Shown here: in pieces, positions 9,113 through 15,896 of the stretch
How positions within the stretch are numbered: position 1 is the first letter of the stretch
Layout of the letters: the number at the start of each line of letters is the position of its first letter
Assembly (NCBI GenBank): GCA_902771935.1
Contig: CACXYM010000023.1
Location: 1 to 41,629 of the forward strand
Direction of reading: 5' to 3'
From: an uncultured Bacteroidales bacterium
GTDB lineage: Bacteria > Bacteroidota > Bacteroidia > Bacteroidales > Paludibacteraceae
DNA: 41,629 nt
Notes under the pieces: model-generated
Seen by the model: only the letters and a program-made list of their open reading frames with translations
Database searches by the model: none
Told to the model about the DNA's origin: nothing
Made by a program: the position numbers and the translations under genes

Positions 9113-10339
9113 TTAATGCAATACCGCGCCGTTTATGTTGTAGATTTTGTCTCCACGAAGGATGAGGATTTGTCCATTGTTCAACACTTTACGTGTCACG
9201 GTGTTTTCCTTATCCGAGAACATATTTATTAATCCTGAAGGCGAACTGAAGTTCCATCGTGTATGTTCCTGAATGATATCATCTACCGAATATATTTTAG
9301 ATATTTGGTTGCCGTACTCGTCGTAGGTATATTCAGTCAGGCTATCACCGGTATCATACTTATAAACCCCTTCGACCTTCAGCAGATGTCCGTTACTGTC
9401 ATACGTGCTAGTACGTGTATAGAGTCCATTTTCATATTGACCATTTCGGAAACCGCCCCTTGAGTAATATATTTCATTTCCATTTTTGTCCAAGTTATAC
9501 GCATAATATAGATACTCTACCCACTTCTCTTGTGTTTTGTCCCATTCTTCCACTTTGGCTAGAGCAGTCGTTCCTTCGTCGGTATCAACATAAGCAGTGG
9601 TTGTTCGATATCTATTTTCCCATTTGTTAGATTCCCAGTATAATTCTGTATGACAAGTTACCCGTCCTTTCTCGTCATATTCAACTTCTTCCTTAAAGTC
9701 ATAATGCCACTCATATGATGTAGACCATTTTGAAGATACATAGGAGATTACTAATCCTGCTGCGTTGTAAGTACGTTCGTATTTTTCACTCCACAACTTC
9801 TGCCATACCTCCATTGCGCTTTGGTATTCATAGAAGGTTATAAGCGTTAGATAATTATAGGTATTATCGTATTCGTAAGTTTTCTTATTTAAGTATTCCC
9901 ATTTTTCGTTCCAATCATAGGTAATTTCCTGTGTTTTCTGCCCTTGTGCATTGTACGTAAACTCAACTTTACGATAATTCATCCAATCATTGTCGAGCAC
10001 TTTAATTTTACATATTGTATTCGAGAGATTGCCGTTAGCATCGAAAGTGTACCCAAATTGTGCATATTCGCTCCATGTTTTTGAGAGCTCATCTAAAACG
10101 TACATCAATCCTTTCTTAACATTTCCTTTTTTGTCAAAAGTCAACTCAAGTTTATTCGTTTGATTAATAGTAACTATGCTGTTGAGCTGTCGATTCCCGT
10201 ATATTTCCGAAGGGAACAGTTCCAAATCAGCAGGGTAATAACAATTAGAAGGGATGCCATCGGTATCCTTAAGCTCTGCACCAAACATTACTGCTCCTGT
10301 CAATAAGAAACCAAGAAGAAGTAAATTCTTTATTTTCAT
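9113..10339 (-). CDS. Secreted YD-repeat-like protein with short T9SS-like C-terminal tail
   Basis: 408 residues. A signal peptide (MKIKNLLLLGFLLTGAVMFGA) is followed by many imperfect repeats of the RHS/YD style, such as FTYNAQGQKTQEITYDW, VEYDEKGRVTCHTELYW and YTYDEYGNQISKIYSV, rich in Tyr, Trp and Asn. The end, NGQILILRGDKIYNINGAVLH, resembles the short tails (xLYIMRDGKxYxxxGx) on the secreted amylolytic proteins in this window, so T9SS export to the cell surface is likely by inference. Function unknown. It has its own promoter. Confidence 0.75.
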   Translation of the reverse strand: MKIKNLLLLGFLLTGAVMFGAELKDTDGIPSNCYYPADLELFPSEIYGNRQLNSIVTINQTNKLELTFDKKGNVKKGLMYVLDELSKTWSEYAQFGYTFDANGNLSNTICKIKVLDNDWMNYRKVEFTYNAQGQKTQEITYDWNEKWEYLNKKTYEYDNTYNYLTLITFYEYQSAMEVWQKLWSEKYERTYNAAGLVISYVSSKWSTSYEWHYDFKEEVEYDEKGRVTCHTELYWESNKWENRYRTTTAYVDTDEGTTALAKVEEWDKTQEKWVEYLYYAYNLDKNGNEIYYSRGGFRNGQYENGLYTRTSTYDSNGHLLKVEGVYKYDTGDSLTEYTYDEYGNQISKIYSVDDIIQEHTRWNFSSPSGLINMFSDKENTVTRKVLNNGQILILRGDKIYNINGAVLH

Positions 10340-10424
10340 GTTATTTTCCGGCTGTTATATTCCATCGCCCCGTCGGTTTCTAAGTAGTTATATAATATCG
10401 TTAATATTTTTTCTATATCCGCTG

Positions 10425-10456
10425 CAAAGGTACTACATTTTTTTGAAATGTACAAG
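10425..10456 (-). promoter_or_regulatory. Promoter of the YD-repeat-like gene
   Basis: Minus strand: CTTG at 10456-10453, 20 nt, TACCTTTG at 10432-10425. Its core, six A then TGTAGTACCTTTGC, is identical to the glyS promoter core. The leader is about 85 nt. Confidence 0.8.
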
Positions 10457-10509
10457 ATTTTGAGCAAAAAATTAGTCAAAGCATGCTTAAGCGTGTTTTT
10501 CTTTGGTAT

Positions 10510-10542
10510 CCTGTGTTAATCCTGTGTTAATCCTGTGTTAAA
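10510..10542. repeat. 11-bp tandem repeat, 3 copies
   Basis: Three consecutive units of CCTGTGTTAAT (the last ends AAA). The repeat is intergenic, between the YD-repeat gene promoter and the tRNA-Arg region. Confidence 0.9.
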
Positions 10543-10570
10543 GTTGTGGATTCACCTCGGTTGTGACTAA

Positions 10571-10680
10571 TCATGCCCTTTAGGGCTAAGAACCCGGATT
10601 TGAGCATTTTCTGTAGTCCCACCGAGAATCGAAAATTGCCTTAGCAATAATCGTTCGAGCAAAGCGAGATAAGAACTCGG
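10571..10680. other. tRNA-like debris downstream of tRNA-Arg
   Basis: GAACCCGGATTTGAGC at 10590-10605 repeats exactly the T-arm/variable part of tRNA-Arg (10704-10719). At 10611-10635 the text TGTAGTCCCACCGAGAATCGAA reads, on the minus strand, like the T-loop and acceptor end of another tRNA with a damaged T stem. No complete tRNA can be folded from it. A GCCC-TTTA-GGGC hairpin sits at 10575-10586. This reads as remnants of tRNA genes or of an integration event. Confidence 0.45.
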
Positions 10681-10686
10681 ATATTG

Positions 10687-10758
10687 TGATTCGCCCGGGA
10701 ATCGAACCCGGATTTGAGCTTTAGGAGAGCCCCGTTCTATCCATTGAACTAGCAAATC
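10687..10758 (-). tRNA. tRNA-Arg (anticodon CCT)
   Basis: All four stems can be drawn: acceptor GATTTGC with GCGAATC, D arm GTTC/GAAC, anticodon stem GGGCT/AGCTC with loop CTCCTAA (anticodon CCT), and T arm CCGGG-TTCGATT-CCCGG. The discriminator is A. CCA is not encoded. 72 nt. Confidence 0.95.
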
Positions 10759-10764
10759 TATTCA

Positions 10765-11415
10765 TTAGCACCTCGGCGTAAATTCGCCGTATTCTTCGAA
10801 CGTATAATTCAAGAAGTTGTTCATTGGTTTGGCAGCTTTAGCAATATCAATGACATGGTCTAAGAAGTCAGGTGCACAGACTTCCGCGTCGGTTAAGCGC
10901 GTGGAATAGGTGTACATTCTTCTTTTGAGCCAGTCGGCACAATCGGTATCAAAGTCGCCGAAGTACTTTTTCCACGCCGGCGCAGCCATTATTTCTTCGA
11001 TTTCCTCGTAGTTGGCTTCTATCTCACCGCGGAGCGCTTTGAGCAAGTCAGCAGGCGGGTTCCAGATACCACCGGCGAACATACAGTTGCCCGGCTGGAA
11101 ATGCACGTAGTAGCCAGCTCGAATGGATTTCTTCCCACCTTTGACAGCAGGGAAGACTCCAAACCACTCTTTATAAGGTCTTTTATCCGCCGAGAAGCGT
11201 ACATCCCGATAGATACGCCAGACACAGTCTTTAGGTTGTAGTCCTGCAAGTTGCGGGTCCACGTCCTGCGCCAGTCGTGCGAGGTATTGGCTTGAGAAGT
11301 TGATAAACTCGGCATGTGCAGCCAAGTATTGGTCTTTATGAGCATTAAACCACTCGCGGTTGTTATTATATGGTAGTTGCGCGAGGAAGTCGAGTATGAG
11401 TTTTATATTTGGCAT
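10765..11415 (-). CDS. DUF2461 family protein
   Basis: 216 residues from the preferred ATG at 11415 (MPNIKLILDFLAQLPYNNNREWFNAHKD), which resembles the usual family start. The ATG at 11430 would add five residues. Family landmarks are NNNREWFNAHKDQY, RIYRDVRFSADKRPYKEWFG and YYVHFQPGNCMFAGGIWNPP. The biochemical role of DUF2461 (TIGR02453) proteins is unknown. The start overlaps the 3' end of rmlD by 13 nt, so the two are co-transcribed and possibly translationally coupled. Confidence 0.85.
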   Translation of the reverse strand: MPNIKLILDFLAQLPYNNNREWFNAHKDQYLAAHAEFINFSSQYLARLAQDVDPQLAGLQPKDCVWRIYRDVRFSADKRPYKEWFGVFPAVKGGKKSIRAGYYVHFQPGNCMFAGGIWNPPADLLKALRGEIEANYEEIEEIMAAPAWKKYFGDFDTDCADWLKRRMYTYSTRLTDAEVCAPDFLDHVIDIAKAAKPMNNFLNYTFEEYGEFTPRC

Positions 11416-12275
11416 AACCGTGTAAGGCACTTAGCAAGACTATCCTGCCAGCGCGGGATAGAGATACCAAAAGTTTGTTTTATTTTTGATTTATCCAAGA
11501 CGCTGTAATGCGGTCTTGGTGTTTTATATGCATATTCGGATGAGGCGATAGGCGTGACTTTTGCACAGAGCTGAGTCTGACGCATTATCTCGACGGTGAA
11601 ATCATACCAAGAGCAGACTCCTTCGTCGGTGAAGTGATAGATGCCTCCGTGCCACTCAGGTGCTTCAATCACGGCATAGATAGCATTGGCGAGGTCTTCG
11701 GCATATGTGGGTGTACCTATTTGGTCATTAACGACACGTATTTCGTCCCTCTCTGCGCCAAGTCGAAGCATTGTTTTAACGAAATTATTTCCGTAAGGCG
11801 AATAGAGCCATGCGGTACGAATAATCACGGCGTCGGGACAATGTTTGAGTAGCAGTTGTTCGCCCTCGAGTTTAGTTCGTCCGTAGGCAGTACGAGGTGC
11901 GACAGGGTCATTCTCTCGGCATGGCGCAGTCTCGTCACCGGAGAAGACATAGTCTGTGGAGATGTGGATTATTTTAGTCGAAAGCTGAGAGTCGAAAGCC
12001 GAAAGAGAAGCAAGTGCCAGATTCTCTACAGCGCGCGCGTTAATAAGGTGTGCAGTAGGTTCATCCTCTTCGGCTTTATCGACATTGGTATAAGCAGCAC
12101 AATTGACGATAAGGTCAATAGCATTGGCTTGCACAAAATGTTGCACCGCCTCTTTGTCCGTAATATCGAGTTCCGCCACATCGGTAAAGAAGTAGCGATG
12201 ATTGGGGTGTTCGGTGCTCAGATTGCGCATCTCAGTTCCCAATTGTCCGTTACTTCCTGTTATCAGTATATTCAT
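11403..12275 (-). CDS. rmlD: dTDP-4-dehydrorhamnose reductase
   Basis: 290 residues. The short-chain reductase Rossmann start MNILITGSNGQLGTEMR, the DITD acidic segment, the NCAAYTNVDKAEED motif and the STDYVFSG and TAYGRTKLEGE (YxxxK) active-site segments are all present. RmlD makes dTDP-L-rhamnose for surface polysaccharides. The usual partners rmlABC are not in the window. An extra stretch, about SLSAFDSQLSTK, precedes IIHISTDYVF. It is encoded by 7-bp repeats (11977-12011) and is probably a surface-loop insertion. Confidence 0.93.
   Translation of the reverse strand: MNILITGSNGQLGTEMRNLSTEHPNHRYFFTDVAELDITDKEAVQHFVQANAIDLIVNCAAYTNVDKAEEDEPTAHLINARAVENLALASLSAFDSQLSTKIIHISTDYVFSGDETAPCRENDPVAPRTAYGRTKLEGEQLLLKHCPDAVIIRTAWLYSPYGNNFVKTMLRLGAERDEIRVVNDQIGTPTYAEDLANAIYAVIEAPEWHGGIYHFTDEGVCSWYDFTVEIMRQTQLCAKVTPIASSEYAYKTPRPHYSVLDKSKIKQTFGISIPRWQDSLAKCLTRLCQI
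11977..12011. repeat. 7-bp-period repeat inside rmlD
   Basis: Plus-strand heptads GTCGAAA, GCTGAGA, GTCGAAA, GCCGAAA, GAGAAGC in direct succession. They encode the SAFDSQLS stretch of RmlD on the minus strand. Confidence 0.75.
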
Positions 12276-12292
12276 ACTTCACAATTTGGGTG

Positions 12293-12324
12293 CAAAATTA
12301 CACAAAAAAAATGACACCTGCAAG
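12293..12324 (-). promoter_or_regulatory. Promoter of rmlD-DUF2461, overlapping the VWA gene terminator
   Basis: Minus strand: CTTG at 12324-12321, 20 nt, TAATTTTG at 12300-12293. The CTTG lies in the loop of the preceding terminator hairpin, the same arrangement as gapdh-gdhA. The leader is about 11 nt. Confidence 0.75.
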
Positions 12325-12335
12325 AGAGATGTCAT
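12303..12335 (-). terminator. Intrinsic terminator of the VWA-domain gene
   Basis: Minus-strand RNA: ATGACATC, loop TCTCTTGCA, GGTGTCAT (8 bp with one G-U), followed by a run of eight T. The wobble would be a C/A mismatch on the plus strand, so the hairpin fits minus-strand transcripts. Confidence 0.75.
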
Positions 12336-12358
12336 TTTTTTGCTATAAAGTGTCGATT

Positions 12359-14185
12359 TTAGCGAACTAAAATCTTCTTGGTGTGCCATGTATCATCGAT
12401 ATAGGCTTTGAGGAAATAGATTCCGGTAGCGAGCGGCAGCGTGGCTTTGCTCACTTCAATCGTGTTAATATCGCCGTCCAACACAGCAATCAGTTTGCCG
12501 GTGATATCAAGCAAATAAATGGTAGTCGGACCATGCGGGATAGCCTCTAAGTCAGACAAGTCATTGGCATCAAACGGGTTGGGAATGAAGTCCTCATCCA
12601 CACCTTGGTCTTGAATCTGGCTCTCGTCGCAAGTCGGCATCGTGCTGAATTCCACTATCGTGCGCACGAGCATATCGTTAAGGTGTTCCACTTTAAGCGT
12701 GTCGGTAGTAGGTTGTAAGTGCTTATTACCGATACCGGAGTCATCCGTAAGGAAGAAGGAAGTTCCGTTTGTTGCCAAAGCCAGCGAACGCATCAGCAAC
12801 TCGCCGCTTTCGTCCAATCCGCTACATACGACCGGAACAATCCGCACACCTTGTGCCGCTGCATTCAGAATCTGCTCATGCAGCAAAGCCAACGTCTCTC
12901 CATCCTTATGGCACGGCGCATCCAGTACCAAGAAAGCAATACGAGCACGAGCATCAGCATCCCAGCCTGCACTATTCAAAGCCGCCATCAACGCCTCTGG
13001 AATAGCTTCCGGGAAGTCTCCACCACCACTCGCATACTGCTTGTCAATAAATTCCTGCGTCGTCTTGATATTATCCGTCAAGCGCGAAAGACGGGTCAGA
13101 TACACATCACCATGATCACGGTAAACCACCGCTCCCGTGCGTATAGCCAAACCACCTGTCGCATCTTTCGCACGAGCAATCACGTCGCGCATCTCCGCCT
13201 GCAGATAATGAAGCTCATCCCCCATCGAACCTGTTGCATCAAAGACAAAGACTACATCCACAGCCTCTGAAGCGCCACATTCCTCGTCAAGCACGATAGT
13301 ATTGAGACCTTCGGACCATAGTTTGGCCGGAACAGTCTGTCTGTTAACACGAATGCGTAGATTATCGGCTTGTTGTTGCCCTACCAGATTAGCCCATAGT
13401 TCTGCCTTGCCGGTGTTGTCTGTCATGGCTTGGAAAAGGGAATTTCCCTTAGCATCAACCAAAGTAACTTGTTGGGAAACAATAGGATAACCTTTTTTGT
13501 TGGTTACTTGAACCGTATAACGTTGCTCCGGCAAGATCTTCCAGTCCGCAATATATTTCTTATGCGTATCGCCAATCACCTTCGTCCAGAAATACCATTT
13601 CGCGAAGTCATTCACCTCTCCGGCTGTCAGACTTCCCGCTTTAGCATTATTAGCCTCTCCACCAACAAACGGTCTCATCTCTGAACGTCCGTCCGCAGGC
13701 ATCATCTCCAGCTCCGGTGCCTCTTCAACCTTCATGCCTGCACCCAACAAAGCAGGAGACGCATCGTCTCGGTGGTAAACTCTTCCGTGTCCCTTACCCT
13801 CAAACGAATACACATCTTTATCATAGTCTCTGTACGACTTATCTTCCTTGGGCGTCAGCTTGAAGATATATGGCGAAGCCTGCTTTAGCAATTTATCTGC
13901 CTTCACAACCATCGAGTCATATCCGCTGCAACTAATCTGCAACGACTTAAAATCTGCCAGCAGACCATTCCTCAAAAGCACACGTCCGTCCCACGATGTG
14001 CGATAAGTCTCCTTACCGATTTGCACCGTTGCCCCATTAAGCAGGGCATTGGATGTATCCATGACAAGAATAATAGTCTCCTGATTGTCAGCCACTTGTG
14101 CAATCGTTTTCTTTTTGCACGCGAGCACACTACCGGCACAAAGGAGTGCCACTAAGATAAGAGATAGTAGTTTCTTCATAGCCAT
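12359..14185 (-). CDS. Secreted von Willebrand factor A protein with T9SS C-terminal domain
   Basis: 608 residues. An N-terminal hydrophobic signal is followed by VLACKKK; cleavage after Ala or lipidation at Cys are both conceivable. Residues about 35-110 look like a carboxypeptidase-regulatory-like beta domain (NALLNGATVQIGKETYRTSWDGR). A second Ig-like segment lies near 220-290. A VWA domain follows from about residue 308, with the MIDAS start DATGSM (D316) and GGGDFPEAIPEAL. The tail, ending GIYFLKAYIDDTWHTKKILVR, is a canonical type A T9SS sorting domain. It is likely a surface metal-dependent adhesion or inter-alpha-inhibitor-like protein; the partner is unknown. ATG 14179 is an alternative start. 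Confidence 0.8.
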   Translation of the reverse strand: MAMKKLLSLILVALLCAGSVLACKKKTIAQVADNQETIILVMDTSNALLNGATVQIGKETYRTSWDGRVLLRNGLLADFKSLQISCSGYDSMVVKADKLLKQASPYIFKLTPKEDKSYRDYDKDVYSFEGKGHGRVYHRDDASPALLGAGMKVEEAPELEMMPADGRSEMRPFVGGEANNAKAGSLTAGEVNDFAKWYFWTKVIGDTHKKYIADWKILPEQRYTVQVTNKKGYPIVSQQVTLVDAKGNSLFQAMTDNTGKAELWANLVGQQQADNLRIRVNRQTVPAKLWSEGLNTIVLDEECGASEAVDVVFVFDATGSMGDELHYLQAEMRDVIARAKDATGGLAIRTGAVVYRDHGDVYLTRLSRLTDNIKTTQEFIDKQYASGGGDFPEAIPEALMAALNSAGWDADARARIAFLVLDAPCHKDGETLALLHEQILNAAAQGVRIVPVVCSGLDESGELLMRSLALATNGTSFFLTDDSGIGNKHLQPTTDTLKVEHLNDMLVRTIVEFSTMPTCDESQIQDQGVDEDFIPNPFDANDLSDLEAIPHGPTTIYLLDITGKLIAVLDGDINTIEVSKATLPLATGIYFLKAYIDDTWHTKKILVR

Positions 14186-14255
14186 AAATGTTTATCTTTT
14201 TAACATTTATTTACAAAATCCGTGCCAAAGATGAGGTGTCGCTGTAAAAATATAA

Positions 14256-14287
14256 CAAATATGCATTTTATTTTGCAAATATGCAAA
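14256..14287 (-). promoter_or_regulatory. Possible promoter of the VWA gene
   Basis: Minus strand: TTTG at 14287-14284, 20 nt, CATATTTG at 14263-14256. The -7 box departs from consensus at its first base, so this is a weak call. It interlocks with the divergent glyS promoter. Confidence 0.35.
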
Positions 14288-14303
14288 AAATGTAGTACCT
14301 TTG
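14272..14303 (+). promoter_or_regulatory. Promoter of glyS
   Basis: TTTG at 14272-14275, 20 nt, TACCTTTG at 14296-14303, with a leader of about 25 nt to the ATG at 14335. Confidence 0.85.
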
Positions 14304-14334
14304 CGGCCGTTTTTGAAATTAACTATAACAAGAT

Positions 14335-15820
14335 ATGGCAACACAAGAAGAAACCTTTAAGAAATTGGTTGCTCACTGCAAGGAATACGGATTTGTATTT
14401 CCTTCGAGTGAGATTTATGATGGTCTGGGCGCAGTGTATGATTACGGTCAGAACGGCGTTGAGTTGAAGAATAACATCAAACGTTACTGGTGGGATTCGA
14501 TGACGTTGCTGCATGAGAATATTGTAGGTATTGATGCCGCAATTTTTATGCACCCGACGACATGGAAAGCTTCCGGCCACGTAGATGCTTTCAACGACCC
14601 GCTGATTGATAACCGCGACAGTAAGAAACGCTATCGTGCAGACGTACTTATTGAAGAGCAATTGTCGAAGATTGAAGATAAAATTACTAAGGAAGTCGAG
14701 AAAGCTGCCAAACGTTTTGGTGATAGTTTTGACGAGGCAATGTTCCGTCAGACCAATCCTCGTGTTTTGGAGCACCAAGAGCATTGGAATTCATTGCATG
14801 AGCGTTACTCAAAGGCAATGAATGCCAATGACTTGGCAGAGTTGAAACAGATTATCCTGGACGAGGAAATTGTTTGCCCGATTAGTGGTACACGCAACTG
14901 GACGGACGTAAGACAGTTCAACCTGATGTTCCAAACGGAGATGGGTTCTACGGCAGACGGCGCAATGAAGATTTATCTCCGTCCTGAGACGGCTCAAGGT
15001 ATTTTCGTTAACTACCTCAATGTACAGAAGACAGGCCGCATGAAGATTCCTTTCGGAATTGCCCAAATCGGTAAAGCATTCCGTAACGAGATTGTAGCCC
15101 GTCAGTTTATATTCCGTATGCGTGAGTTTGAGCAGAGAGTTCCGTCTCAAGTGGCATAAGGCACTGGGATTGGGTGACGAGAAATATCGTTTCCACGACC
15201 ATGAGAAATTAGCTCACTACGCCAATGCAGCGACCGATATTGAATTCCAGATGCCATTTGGTTTCAAGGAGGTTGAGGGTATTCATAGCCGTACGAACTT
15301 CGACTTGAGTCAGCACGCCAAGTATAGCGGTAAGAAGATTGAGTACTTTGACCCGGAACTGAACGAGAGTTATACCCCGTACGTTATCGAAACCAGTATC
15401 GGTGTGGATCGTATGTTCCTCAGTATCATGTGCGCAGCATATAAAGAAGAGCAGTTAGAAGGTGGTGAGTCACGCGTTGTGCTGCAATTACCGGCTGTTC
15501 TAGCTCCGGTTAAAGCTTGCGTCATGCCGCTCGTTAAGAAAGATGGTCTGCCCGAGAAAGCACGCGAGATTATGGACATGCTCAAGTTCGATTTCAAAAC
15601 GACTTACGACGAGAAAGACTCTATCGGTAAACGCTATCGTCGTCAGGATGCTATTGGTACACCGTTCTGCATCACGATTGACCACGATACACTGAATGAC
15701 AACTGCGTGACTGTGCGTTACCGCGACACGATGGCTCAAGACCGCGTGAAGATTGAAGACCTGCACGAGTTAATCTCGAAAGCAGTTGATATGAAACAAT
15801 TGCTTAGAAAGTTGGTTTAG
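14335..15820 (+). pseudogene. glyS: Glycyl-tRNA synthetase (dimeric, COG0423 type), broken by an internal deletion
   Basis: GlyRS charges tRNA-Gly. The first frame (14335-15159) covers the N-terminal catalytic half: [37 protein letters not shown] (motif 2 region) and FRMREFEQ. It then runs into RVPSQVA and a stop. From 15137 another frame continues [29 protein letters not shown] to the anticodon-binding C-terminus. Family members have about 20 residues between FEQ and this point (of the type MEMQFFV...WYEYWK), so about 59 bases are missing. That agrees with the frame change. The missing part belongs to the catalytic core. Loss of the only GlyRS would be lethal, so an assembly error or a second copy is likely. 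Confidence 0.88.
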
Positions 15821-15843
15821 AGATTAGCGTTTAGCGTTTAGTG
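15816..15843 (+). repeat. 7-bp-period repeat at the end of glyS
   Basis: Heptads TTTAGAG, ATTAGCG, TTTAGCG, TTTAGTG. The glyS stop codon TAG is inside the first unit. The same heptad (complement CGCTAAA) recurs at 36374-36429. Confidence 0.75.
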
Positions 15844-15848
15844 AAATA

Positions 15849-15878
15849 AAGAACAGCGACCATTCGGCCGCTGTTCTT
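15849..15878. terminator. Bidirectional terminator between glyS and the amylase gene
   Basis: AAGAACAGCG (15849-15858) pairs with CGCTGTTCTT (15869-15878), a 10-bp perfect stem with a 10-nt loop, between convergent genes. The flanks are AT-rich, with no long T run. Confidence 0.7.
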
Positions 15879-15896
15879 ATATTATGGGCATAACAC

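Noticed and set aside
10567-10755. 62-codon minus-strand frame
   Set aside because: It lies across tRNA-Arg and its debris; it is a reading of RNA-gene sequence.
14335-15820. Programmed frameshift or bypass in glyS (and likewise in engB)
   Set aside because: Conserved residues are missing at the junction, not merely out of frame, and I see no slippery heptamer or stimulatory structure; deletion or assembly error explains it better.
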